Of a stretch of DNA of 27,591 bases, positions 14,735-21,908 are shown piece after piece (the first letter of the stretch is position 1; each line of letters starts with the position of its first letter). The position numbers were made by a program, and so were the translations under genes. The stretch is from an uncultured Gemmatimonadota bacterium (lineage in GTDB: Bacteria > Gemmatimonadota > Gemmatimonadetes > Gemmatimonadales > GWC2-71-9): assembly GCA_937961295.1 (NCBI GenBank), contig CALGOK010000209.1, positions 1 through 27,591 of the forward strand. The letters are read 5' to 3'. The notes below the pieces were generated by a model. The model was not told the DNA's origin. It saw nothing but the letters and a program-made list of their open reading frames with translations, and searched no databases.

Positions 14735-15462
14735 CACAGCGACACCTGGATCCCCGAAGTGAACAGCCGGTCGGTGGTGCCGAATCCGTCCTCGGGCAGG
14801 CCGTCGTATCGGATGACGTACGAAAGCTTCACCGCCACGCGCGACGTGATCGGCGCCACCAGTGCGCTCTCGGTGTTCACCCGCAGGTCCTCCGACTCGC
14901 GGAAGTTGGGCAGCACCTCGAGCGACTGCGAGACCGAGGCCTTGGGGCCGAACTGGTGGGTGTACGTCGAGGCGGCACGGCCGCCGAGGAAATCGACGTC
15001 GCGCCCCCGGACGCCGGTGCCGCGCTGGCGGGTGAGCGAGAGGCCGCCCTCGACCACCAGCTTGTTGCGGCCGCCGTTGAGCAGCTGCGCCGCCAGCCCG
15101 GTCACCCCGGAGACGCGCGACGCCAGGCCGGCGAAGGTGTTGCGCTCATAGTTGAGCAGCGTGTAGGCCGAGAAGCAGCACTCGGTGCGCAGTCCCTTGT
15201 CGATCCGCAACGAGCCGCGGTAGATGGACGTGACCGTCTCGCCCTTGCTCTCGCCGTACACCAGCGTGAACGCCTGGGAAAGCGTCACATCACCGAGCTT
15301 GGCACTGAACTTGTCGCCCACGTTGAGGGTCTCGACCGACGAGTTCCCCGACGTGGCGACGTACCCGATGTCGCCGGTGAACCGCACTTCGGCGGGCTTG
15401 CGCGCGACGGTGTCGGCCTGGGCGGTGAGCAGCAGGAGGGGAAGGGTGGCAGCGACGAACAC
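14734..15462 (-). CDS. DUF481 outer-membrane protein (paralogue 1)
   Basis: A 242-residue protein with a short signal peptide (about 1-16, ending LLTAQA) and a DUF481 beta-barrel-like body (YdiY, salt-induced outer-membrane type): GDIGYVATSGNSSVETLNVGD, then alternating strands such as YRGSLRIDKG, YERNTFAGLASR and SYVIRYDGLPEDGFGTTDR, ending in a strand IQVSL as expected for an outer-membrane barrel. It is paralogous to the gene just upstream (15548-16237), matching over its whole length. The start is GTG with little Shine-Dalgarno complementarity; TAGCTT (15523-15528) is a -10 candidate with a GC hairpin in the leader. It overlaps dpaL. Confidence 0.87.
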   Translation of the reverse strand: MFVAATLPLLLLTAQADTVARKPAEVRFTGDIGYVATSGNSSVETLNVGDKFSAKLGDVTLSQAFTLVYGESKGETVTSIYRGSLRIDKGLRTECCFSAYTLLNYERNTFAGLASRVSGVTGLAAQLLNGGRNKLVVEGGLSLTRQRGTGVRGRDVDFLGGRAASTYTHQFGPKASVSQSLEVLPNFRESEDLRVNTESALVAPITSRVAVKLSYVIRYDGLPEDGFGTTDRLFTSGIQVSL

Positions 15463-15492
15463 GGCAGGACTCGGTCGGTGGTGAAGGCCGGC

Positions 15493-15513
15493 GGCCGGCC
15501 CGTGCGGCCGGCC
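15493..15513 (-). promoter_or_regulatory. GC hairpin in the presumed leader of DUF481 paralogue 1
   Basis: GGCCGGCC (15493-15500), loop CGTGC, GGCCGGCC (15506-15513) forms an 8-bp all-GC hairpin between the -10 candidate TAGCTT and the GTG start at 15462. If the promoter is right, the hairpin lies near the 5' end of the mRNA and could stabilise it. It could also end transcription from paralogue 2, which stops at 15548; there is no T-tract. Confidence 0.4.
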
Positions 15514-15547
15514 CCGCGTCCCAAGCTAACCTTGCCGCGCCGCGGAA

Positions 15548-16237
15548 TCAGAACGTGACCTGGATCCCCGTGGTGAGGATGCGGTCGGTGGTCTCGAAGC
15601 CGGGCTGGGGAAGCCCGTCGTAGCGGATCACGTAGCTCGCCTTCATCGCGATCCCGGTGGTGATCGGCGCGCTCAGCGACGTCTCCGAGTTGACCCGGCG
15701 ATCGTCGCCCTCCTTGAAGTTGGGGAGGAACTCCACCACCTGGACGAACTCCGCCTTCTCACCCAGCGCCCGCCGGTAGCGCGCCGCGGCACGGCCGACC
15801 GAGAACTCGCGGTCAGGGGCGGGGCCGACCGCGTTCTGCCAGGTGTAGCCCGCACCGACCTCGAGGTCGAGCTGGTCGCGGTCGCCGGCGACCACCGCCA
15901 CGGCCACGCCAGCCGACTGGGCGTACCGCGACGAGATGCCGGCGAAGGTGTTGCGATCGAACTCGGTGAGGAGGAACAGCTCCACGCGCGGCGCGATCCC
16001 CCGCTCGCCGCGGAGCGACGCGCGGTACTGCGACGTGGACGTCTCGCCGTCGGTCCGGCCGTAGATCATCCCGAACGCCTGCGTGACCCCCCACGCGCCG
16101 CCGGTCAGTTCCACCCGGTTCCCGGCGTTCACGCTCGTGACCTCGGAGTTGCCGCTGGTGTTGACGAAGCCGAGGTCGGCCTTGGCGGTGATGGTGTCGG
16201 CGGGGAGGACGGCGAGCGCGGCGAGCAGGGACAGCAT
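15548..16237 (-). CDS. DUF481 outer-membrane protein (paralogue 2)
   Basis: A 229-residue protein with signal peptide (about 1-13, MLSLLAALAVLPA) and DUF481 body: KADLGFVNTSGNSEVTSVNAG, YRASLRGERG, FDRNTFAGISSRYAQ, SYVIRYDGLPQPGFETTDR and a terminal ITTGIQVTF-like strand. It is clearly a tandem duplicate of the neighbour at 14734-15462, so the pair arose by local duplication. The ATG is preceded by GGAG at five bases. Its upstream region shares a block with that of the DinB gene next door, and a heptamer hairpin (GAGACTC unit) fills the gap. Role in envelope or osmotic stress is only a family-level guess. Confidence 0.88.
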   Translation of the reverse strand: MLSLLAALAVLPADTITAKADLGFVNTSGNSEVTSVNAGNRVELTGGAWGVTQAFGMIYGRTDGETSTSQYRASLRGERGIAPRVELFLLTEFDRNTFAGISSRYAQSAGVAVAVVAGDRDQLDLEVGAGYTWQNAVGPAPDREFSVGRAAARYRRALGEKAEFVQVVEFLPNFKEGDDRRVNSETSLSAPITTGIAMKASYVIRYDGLPQPGFETTDRILTTGIQVTF

Positions 16238-16255
16238 GGACACTCCGAGATTGGC

Positions 16256-16313
16256 GATTCGAGACTCGAGACTCGAGCAGGCGCGCTCGAGTCTCGCATC
16301 ACGAGTCTCGATC
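16256..16313. repeat. Heptamer-arm hairpin, GAGACTC unit
   Basis: The left arm contains GATTC then GAGACTC twice (16261-16274); the right arm has GAGTCTC (16289-16295), a degenerate unit GCATCAC and GAGTCTC (16303-16309). It ends two bases from the TGA stop of the DinB gene (minus strand) and its other side runs to within about 20 bases of the DUF481 paralogue 2 start. The 17-base block at 16254-16270 recurs identically at 16780-16796. Confidence 0.8.
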
Positions 16314-16314
16314 C

Positions 16315-16767
16315 TCAGCCCCTTGGAGTCTCCCGGAGATAGAATACCAGATCGGTCGCCCGTGGTTCCCCGCCTGCGCGCCGGACGTCGAGCGCGACCT
16401 GGCCGCGATGATACATCCCGTGCGTCGCGACATGGGTGAGAATCTCGGCGACCGTGTTGCGGAACTCGTCGCCCCGGGAGGTCCGGTAGCGCACCTCGCG
16501 GGCGAGCTCGGCGGGCGCGGCGGCGGCGAAGTGCGCGAAGGCCCCGTGGTTGCGCTCCATCAGCGTGCGGCACTCCACGAGCGTGAGCTCGGGCCAGACC
16601 GCCACGTCGGGCGCCCGCCCCTCGATCCGGACCAGCCAGGTCGCCTCCGCCGCCAGCAGGTGCGCCCACACCCGCACCAGTTCGGGCGCGGCAGCATCGA
16701 GCGTGTCGATCGAGTCGGCGGTGCGCCGGTCGGCCCAGACGAGATGGCGAAGGAGGGTGGGGAGCAT
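16315..16767 (-). CDS. DinB-family protein
   Basis: A 150-residue four-helix DinB-fold protein, a putative metal-dependent enzyme using a thiol cofactor. The metal-binding triad is H36 (VWAHLL), H116 and H120 (ATHGMYHRGQ), the canonical DinB arrangement. It starts with TLLRHLVWADRRTADSI, the common first helix in which W11 packs the core. The substrate is unknown. TAGTCT lies six bases upstream of the ATG with no Shine-Dalgarno sequence, so the mRNA is probably leaderless. It is the second DinB-fold gene in the window; the two are not close paralogues. Confidence 0.9.
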   Translation of the reverse strand: MLPTLLRHLVWADRRTADSIDTLDAAAPELVRVWAHLLAAEATWLVRIEGRAPDVAVWPELTLVECRTLMERNHGAFAHFAAAAPAELAREVRYRTSRGDEFRNTVAEILTHVATHGMYHRGQVALDVRRAGGEPRATDLVFYLRETPRG

Positions 16768-16773
16768 GGATGG

Positions 16774-16779
16774 AGACTA
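16774..16779 (-). promoter_or_regulatory. Putative -10 box TAGTCT for a leaderless start
   Basis: TAGTCT on the minus strand is six bases before the DinB ATG. Immediately upstream is the GAGACTC-type block shared with the DUF481 paralogue 2 promoter region, in which the matching position reads CAATCT. Inference from motif and spacing. Confidence 0.45.
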
Positions 16780-16851
16780 GCGATTCGAGACTCGAGTGTG
16801 GAGCCGGCACAGGCACCCCGTCCCCAGATACCCGTCACCCGTCACCCTACT
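16780..16851. repeat. Unpaired heptamer tracts between DinB and RCC1 genes
   Basis: The gap starts with a 17-base copy (16780-16796) of the GAGACTC-unit arm and ends with CCCGTCA twice plus CCCTACT (16831-16851), which runs into the stop of the RCC1 lipoprotein. The two tracts are not complementary, so unlike the other elements this is not a hairpin; it looks like two half-elements of different unit type. Confidence 0.6.
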
Positions 16852-18247
16852 ACGGCTTCGGCACCCCATGAATGAGCTGTGCCTGCGGCGGCACCTCGAG
16901 CGCGCGGGCCAGGCCGATGCGGTCCACGCAGCGGGTGCCGACGGGGAAGGCGCGGAGGCACACCGCCCCCTCGCCGCCGCCGGGGAGCACGTCCGCGAAC
17001 ACGTACCCGGAGAGCACACTCGCCGGCCGCTCGGTGAACGACGTGCCAGTCAGGCCGCCCCACACCACCAGGCCGCGGTCGACGGTCACGGCAAGGAAAC
17101 AGTTGCTCGTGGCACTGATCGACGTGAAGAAGTCGGTCCCTTCGATGAGCACCGGGGTCGGCGAGGATCCCACTCCGCCGCGCCCGCGCCCGCCGTTGCG
17201 GCCGGATCCCCAGCAGGAGACCTGGAGCACGGCGTCGAATCCGCACACCGAGCCGCTGCCGTCGGCGGCGATCTGCACCATCAACCGCGTTGTCGGCCCC
17301 GGCACCGGCACCGGCACCGGCGAGTCCGCCGCCGCATCCACCACGCCGTCGGCCACCGACCCCCAGCACCAGGCGCGGCTGTCGAGATCCACCGCGCACG
17401 CCGCGCCGGGCGTGACGGCGATCGACAGCGCACGGAGCGGTCCCACCACCTCCACCGGTGCGTTGCGCACCCCGCCAATGGTGCCGTCGCCCAGTTGTCC
17501 CGACCGGTTGTCGCCCCAGCAGAGCACCTTGCTGTCGATCGCGATGCCGCACCATGCGCGCGGTTCCTCGATCCGGCCGGTGCCCACCAGCTTGAGCAGC
17601 AGCGGCACGCCGGTGGCCACCACCCGCACCGGGGCGGCGTCGGGGCGGAAGTTCCCGCCTGGCGTGAGGTCGGCATCGTCGAAGCACGCGATGGCGCCGT
17701 CGCGCGTGCCGCCGCACCACGCCCCCGCCGCGTAGGCGATGGTGCTGAAGCGGAGGTCGGTGTCGAGCGCCACCGCGGCGGCGGGGCCACCGTCCGGCGA
17801 GCGCCAGCAGCGCACCACGTCATCGAGGAACCTGCCGCACTGATGGTTCGTCGAGCCCCCGGCCTCGAGCACGTCGCCGGTGCGCGAGTTGGCGGTGAAG
17901 CGCACCCCGGGAAGGTTGCTGAACGTCGCGCGCACGCGCTGCTCGCCATCGTCGCGCCCGAGACGCCATGCGGCGCGCGCGATCCCGTCGGGTCCGGTCA
18001 CCGACGTTGCCGGAGAGATCGCCGCATCACGGTTCTCCGCGATCCAGGTGATCAGCGCTCCCGGCACGGGGGCGCCGCTTCCATCGATCACGCGAACCGC
18101 CACCGAGTCGCCAAGGACGTACCCGGGGACGCCGAACTGGAAATCGCCTGCGACGATCTCCACCCGCGCCACCGGCGCGGGCGCGGTGGCCGGACTGCTG
18201 CAGCCGCAGGCCGCGACCGTCGCGACGACGACCAGGAGGCGGCTCAT
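16850..18247 (-). CDS. RCC1-repeat lipoprotein with Ig-like domain (paralogue 1)
   Basis: A 465-residue predicted lipoprotein (lipobox VAAC, Cys14). Residues about 27-115 form a bacterial Ig-like (Big-1 type) domain with the strand pattern DSVAVRVIDGSGAPVPGALITW and ARAAWRLG. The rest is a series of RCC1/BNR-like blades, each with a Cys and a CWG or CWGS turn: WCGIAIDSKVLCWGDNRSGQLGDG, ACAVDLDSRAWCWGS, VCGFDAVLQVSCWGSG. Paired Cys residues per blade suggest disulfides, in keeping with export. It should form a beta-propeller on the cell surface or in the periplasm. The ATG overlaps the stop of paralogue 2 by four bases. The ligand is unknown. Confidence 0.87.
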   Translation of the reverse strand: MSRLLVVVATVAACGCSSPATAPAPVARVEIVAGDFQFGVPGYVLGDSVAVRVIDGSGAPVPGALITWIAENRDAAISPATSVTGPDGIARAAWRLGRDDGEQRVRATFSNLPGVRFTANSRTGDVLEAGGSTNHQCGRFLDDVVRCWRSPDGGPAAAVALDTDLRFSTIAYAAGAWCGGTRDGAIACFDDADLTPGGNFRPDAAPVRVVATGVPLLLKLVGTGRIEEPRAWCGIAIDSKVLCWGDNRSGQLGDGTIGGVRNAPVEVVGPLRALSIAVTPGAACAVDLDSRAWCWGSVADGVVDAAADSPVPVPVPGPTTRLMVQIAADGSGSVCGFDAVLQVSCWGSGRNGGRGRGGVGSSPTPVLIEGTDFFTSISATSNCFLAVTVDRGLVVWGGLTGTSFTERPASVLSGYVFADVLPGGGEGAVCLRAFPVGTRCVDRIGLARALEVPPQAQLIHGVPKP

Positions 18248-19710
18248 GGGAACGGCACCCCGAATCCGGCGAGCGCGGGGGCGGCACCGCGCGGGGGGTA
18301 CCCGCTCAGTGCCGACAGTCGGCCGCAGAGATGGTGATCGGCGGACCCCTCCATCGGGCCGCACACCACGCCGCGGCTCGCCGCCATGGCCAGGCCGCTC
18401 CAGCGGATCGACTTGACGAACGGGCGCGGGGCGATCGCCTTCACCTGCTCCGAGACGGCCGAGAGGTCGCCCCACCACGCGCCGCGACCCGGCGGTCCGA
18501 CGGCCACGGTGGCCTCGTCGACGCGGCCGAGCGCCCACGGCGACGGGAGGTCCGACACGAAGATCGCGTGCGGCGTGCTCGGCCCCTCGATCAACGCCAG
18601 CACGATCGGGCCGATGCCGAGGTCGGTCTTGCGCCCCCAGCACCAGGCACCACCGCCGCCGATGCCGATGCCGCACGTCGCGTGATCGCTTGCCATTGCC
18701 ACGTCGGAGAAGGTGATCAGCACGATGATCCGTCGCGGCGTGGTGACCGGCGAGTTGCTGGCGGCGAGTCCGACCTGCGCCGTGATGTTGCTTCCCCAGC
18801 ACCAGATCGAGCCGGTCGCCGTGACGCCGCACGCGTGGTGCGATGCCACCGCAAGCTTCGTGAACCGGGTCGCCGTGGCCACCGGCGCCGGCGCCGCGCG
18901 CGCGGCGGTGGTTCCGTCACCCAGCACCCCGCTGGGGTTGCTGCCCCAGCACCACGCCGCACCATCGGGAGCGAGCGCGCAGAACGGCGGGTCATCGTCG
19001 AGTCCGCCACCGCCCGTGGCGATGCCGGTGAGCGACGGGTACGCGCCCGCCAGTTCGCCGAGCTCGGTGATCACCCCATCGGACATGCCGAAGCACCACA
19101 ACCGACCCGCGGTCGACACGGCGCAGCCGCGATGGCCGCCGGAACGAAGCGGATACATCGCCATCGCACGGAATCGTTCGGTGGTGGGATGCGGCACCAG
19201 GCGCGGAGGCCGATCCGCGTGGTCGAGTGGTGACCAGCAGGCGAGCTGCACGGGGAGATCGATGACGAACAACGCGCTGTCGCTGCCGCCGAGTGCGCGC
19301 ACCGGATGACTGGTGCCCGTGGCGGTCACGACCAGCGGCTCGACCGTCGCGGCGGCGCTGCTGGTGACGCGGAGCGTCTGCGCACCGAGTGCCAACCCCA
19401 GCCGCCAGGTGAATCGCGCCGTGCCGTCGGCACGGGTGCGCGCGTCGATCGAGGTCACCGTGGCAAACGGCGCCTCGTCGGTGGCGTCGAGCGCCGCATC
19501 GACAATGGCAAACGGGATCGGCGCACCATCCGCGTCCACCACGCGCACCACGATCGTGTCCGTGAGCAGGTAGCCAGCGACCTGGGACTGGCCGGCGCCG
19601 GCGTGCAGCTCGACGCGGGCCGCGCCCGCGCCCGCTCCGGTGGGGGCGGAGCCCGTGCACGCCCCCACGGCGGCGACCATCGCCAACCAGCTGCCGTTGG
19701 GTTTCTGCAT
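18244..19710 (-). CDS. RCC1-repeat lipoprotein with Ig-like domain (paralogue 2)
   Basis: A 488-residue protein with the same layout as paralogue 1. The hydrophobic leader ends in VGACTGS (lipobox-like, Cys18). The Big-1-like domain (about 33-130) has TIVVRVVDADGAPIPFAIVD and ARFTWRLG. RCC1-like blades follow: GCAVSTAGRLWCFGMSDG, FCALAPDGAAWCWGSNPSGV, HACGVTATGSIWCWGSN and TCGIGIGGGGAWCWGRK. The ATG at 19710 has GAGGG upstream. The two paralogues differ in many positions, so duplication is not recent. The role could be surface binding or adhesion; nothing in the sequence identifies a partner. Confidence 0.87.
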   Translation of the reverse strand: MQKPNGSWLAMVAAVGACTGSAPTGAGAGAARVELHAGAGQSQVAGYLLTDTIVVRVVDADGAPIPFAIVDAALDATDEAPFATVTSIDARTRADGTARFTWRLGLALGAQTLRVTSSAAATVEPLVVTATGTSHPVRALGGSDSALFVIDLPVQLACWSPLDHADRPPRLVPHPTTERFRAMAMYPLRSGGHRGCAVSTAGRLWCFGMSDGVITELGELAGAYPSLTGIATGGGGLDDDPPFCALAPDGAAWCWGSNPSGVLGDGTTAARAAPAPVATATRFTKLAVASHHACGVTATGSIWCWGSNITAQVGLAASNSPVTTPRRIIVLITFSDVAMASDHATCGIGIGGGGAWCWGRKTDLGIGPIVLALIEGPSTPHAIFVSDLPSPWALGRVDEATVAVGPPGRGAWWGDLSAVSEQVKAIAPRPFVKSIRWSGLAMAASRGVVCGPMEGSADHHLCGRLSALSGYPPRGAAPALAGFGVPFP

Positions 19711-19748
19711 GCACGCCCTCGGATGCGGGAGGCGGGGGGAGGTGCGGC

Positions 19749-20915
19749 TCAGCTCGGTGGCGTCAGCGCCGCCACCACCGCGTCGAGTGCCGCCGGGTCG
19801 GGGACGCTCCCCTGCGCCAGCGTCGCGGAGCCGCCGCCGCGCCCACCGACCGCCTGGAGCGCCGCCTTGAGGGCGGGACCGGCATCGACACCGCTCCCCT
19901 CCCCGGTGGCGAGCACCACCGTGGCGGGATCGGTGCTGGTGGCGAGGAACACCGCGGCGGGCTCCGCCGTTGCAGCCTGCGCCATGTATCGGAGTGCGGC
20001 AACCGATTGGTTCGAGGGGTGGAGCACCACCCACCGCACCCCGCCGGGTCCTGGCCGAGCATCGCGGAAGAACTCGCGGACCCGGAATCCTGCCAGCTCT
20101 CGCTCGAGAGCGTCGATTCGGCGATCGGCGTCCCGCAGGGCGGCGAGCCGCCTCGGAACGAGCTCGGGGAGTTCATCCGGCGCGGCCCCCACCTCGCGGG
20201 CGAGCGATTCCAGCATCGCCGCCTCGCGCCGCGCCAGACCCAGGGCACGAGGCCCTGCGAGGAATCCCACCCGGATCCGGCCACGGATCCGCTCGGCGCC
20301 CCTCACCATGACCGACCCCAGCTGGGCGGTGCTGGTCACGTGGGTCCCGCCGCAGGCGCTGCGATCGAGCCCCTCAATGGTGACCACCCGGATCGTCCCG
20401 GTCCGTTCCGTCGGCTTGCGAAGTCCCGACGCCACCCCGGCGTCCTCGTAGCCCACCGTCACCGCCCGCGCCTCGGCCACCGCCACGTTGGCCAGCCGCT
20501 CCAGCTCCTCGAGCTGCTCGTCAGGCGCACTCTCGACGCCGAACTCGATCGTCGCACGTTCCTCGCCGAAGTGCACACTCTCGGTGACCCAGCCGAACCG
20601 GTCGCCCGCGATCGCCGACAGGAGGTGCTGCGCGGTGTGCTGCACGGTGAAATCACGACGACGCGCAGCGTCGACCTCACCGTGAATCGGACCAAGGGGC
20701 AACGGGTGACTGGTGACGTGGACGATCTCGTCGCCGACCTCGATCACGTCGAGGACGTGGGCGGGGCCGAGGCGGCCCGTGTCGTGCGGTTGGCCGCCAC
20801 TGGTGGGGTAGAACGCGGTGCGGTCGAGGATCACCCGCGTCGCCTCGCCGTCGTGGCCGACCACCGTGGCGTCGAAGGTGAGGGTATCGGAGTTCCAATA
20901 GAGGCGCGTCGTCAT
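19749..20915 (-). CDS. Alanyl-tRNA editing protein, AlaX type with DHHA1 domain
   Basis: A 388-residue stand-alone relative of the alanyl-tRNA synthetase editing and C-terminal domains, which would hydrolyse mischarged Ser- or Gly-tRNA(Ala). The N-terminal block is RLYWNSDTLTFDATVV, followed by DRTAFYPTSGGQPHDTG. The zinc and catalytic site is H93-x3-H97 (HTAQH) with C188 and H192 (SACGGTHV). The C-terminal part (about 290-388) is DHHA1-like, ending in a glycine-rich GGRGGGSATLAQG motif. The ATG at 20915 gives the usual N-terminus and leaves ten bases to the MOSC stop; an ATG at 20957 would overlap that gene. No alanyl-tRNA synthetase gene is nearby. Confidence 0.93.
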   Translation of the reverse strand: MTTRLYWNSDTLTFDATVVGHDGEATRVILDRTAFYPTSGGQPHDTGRLGPAHVLDVIEVGDEIVHVTSHPLPLGPIHGEVDAARRRDFTVQHTAQHLLSAIAGDRFGWVTESVHFGEERATIEFGVESAPDEQLEELERLANVAVAEARAVTVGYEDAGVASGLRKPTERTGTIRVVTIEGLDRSACGGTHVTSTAQLGSVMVRGAERIRGRIRVGFLAGPRALGLARREAAMLESLAREVGAAPDELPELVPRRLAALRDADRRIDALERELAGFRVREFFRDARPGPGGVRWVVLHPSNQSVAALRYMAQAATAEPAAVFLATSTDPATVVLATGEGSGVDAGPALKAALQAVGGRGGGSATLAQGSVPDPAALDAVVAALTPPS

Positions 20916-20925
20916 GGGTCGGCGT

Positions 20926-21759
20926 TCAACGCGGTCGCGGGACGTGGGCGGCGTCATGCTCCGCCACCACCCCGACCCGGTCGCCCGTCGCGATTGTCCC
21001 CGTCGCGCGCGGCACCACGTTCTGCCCGAAGATCGCGCCGAAGCGCGGGATGGTGCGGAGCCGGGCCAGCGTGCGGAGCGGTTCCTGCCGGGGATCGCGC
21101 TCGCCGGTGGCCTGGTCGGTGGTGGTCACCACGCAACGGGCGCATGGCTTCACCGCATCGAGAAGGAGCTCGCCGATGCGGATCGCACTCCACGCATCCT
21201 CGGACCACGGCGCACCACCGATCACCACCACGTTGGGACGGAAGCGGCTCATCGGGATCGGCTGCTCGAGCCGCTCGTTGAGGTCGGCCAGCGATTCCTC
21301 CACCACCACCAGCAGCGGGTAGCCGTCGGTGAACGTCGTCTCCGCCTCGGCACGCGGCGAGAACTCGGCGTCGATCGGGCGGCGTGCGTGGCGGCCGAAC
21401 TGCACCAGCCGCACCGAGGCGCCGAGCAGCGCGGTGAACCACTGCGCCGCGCGATCGCCCTGGTCGGTGGCGGTGACGGTGTCGCGCCAGATGCGCACGT
21501 CGCGCGGCGGCCCGTCGGTGTCGAGTTCCAGCTCGAGCGGCGCCGTGGAGGCGTGACGCACGATCAGCGTGGGGCCATCGACCTCGGGTTCGATGGTGGC
21601 CAGCCGAGGCTCCTCCCGCTGCGACAGGAAGCGCCCGCCCTCGTCGACCAGCATCAGCCGCCGGTCCCCGACGACCCCGTAGGCATCGAGCGTCGCCGAC
21701 GTCAGCACCCGCCCGCGACAGCCCTTGATCGGATAGCAGTGGAGGGAGGAGACGTGCAT
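20926..21759 (-). CDS. MOSC-domain protein (YcbX/mARC-like)
   Basis: A 277-residue protein with an N-terminal MOSC_N beta-barrel (about 1-115; starts VSSLHCYPIKGCRG) and a MOSC domain (about 130-275). KPCARCVVTTTDQATGERDP (204 on) has C206 and C209; in the YcbX/mARC family one cysteine of this block ligates the molybdenum cofactor, and such enzymes reduce N-hydroxylated compounds. There is no ferredoxin domain, so an external electron donor would be needed. TATTTT lies seven bases before the ATG, at the edge of a heptamer array, and no Shine-Dalgarno sequence is seen. Confidence 0.92.
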   Translation of the reverse strand: MHVSSLHCYPIKGCRGRVLTSATLDAYGVVGDRRLMLVDEGGRFLSQREEPRLATIEPEVDGPTLIVRHASTAPLELELDTDGPPRDVRIWRDTVTATDQGDRAAQWFTALLGASVRLVQFGRHARRPIDAEFSPRAEAETTFTDGYPLLVVVEESLADLNERLEQPIPMSRFRPNVVVIGGAPWSEDAWSAIRIGELLLDAVKPCARCVVTTTDQATGERDPRQEPLRTLARLRTIPRFGAIFGQNVVPRATGTIATGDRVGVVAEHDAAHVPRPR

Positions 21760-21766
21760 GGAGAAG

Positions 21767-21772
21767 AAAATA
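21767..21772 (-). promoter_or_regulatory. Putative -10 box TATTTT for the MOSC gene
   Basis: TATTTT on the minus strand is seven bases before the ATG at 21759. It is the most AT-rich spot in the neighbourhood and touches the first unit of the GTCGTTG array, whose tract would cover the spacer and -35 region. Inference from motif and spacing. Confidence 0.4.
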
Positions 21773-21908
21773 GTCGTTGGTCGTTGGCCGTTGGTCTTTG
21801 GTCTTTGGTGGTTGGAGGTGTGCGCCACTGCCGAACGTTGATGGTTGATCCTGAGCGGCTCATCCCCAACGACCAATGACCTACGGCTAACGACCAATAA
21901 CCAACCGC
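21773..21908. repeat. Heptamer-arm hairpin, GTCGTTG unit
   Basis: The left arm is six tandem 7-base units (GTCGTTG twice, GCCGTTG, GTCTTTG twice, GTGGTTG; 21773-21814). The right arm is six complementary-type units (CAACGAC, CAATGAC, CTACGGC, TAACGAC, CAATAAC, CAACCGC; 21867-21908). About 50 bases of loop separate them. The right arm runs into the stop codon of the VOC gene; the left arm touches the -10 box of the MOSC gene. The element is much more AT-rich than its surroundings. Confidence 0.85.

Noticed and set aside
20916..20957. A longer AlaX start at 20957
   Set aside because: It would overlap the MOSC gene by 32 bases and add residues unlike the family N-terminus; the ATG at 20915 gives the usual (M)TTRLYW start.
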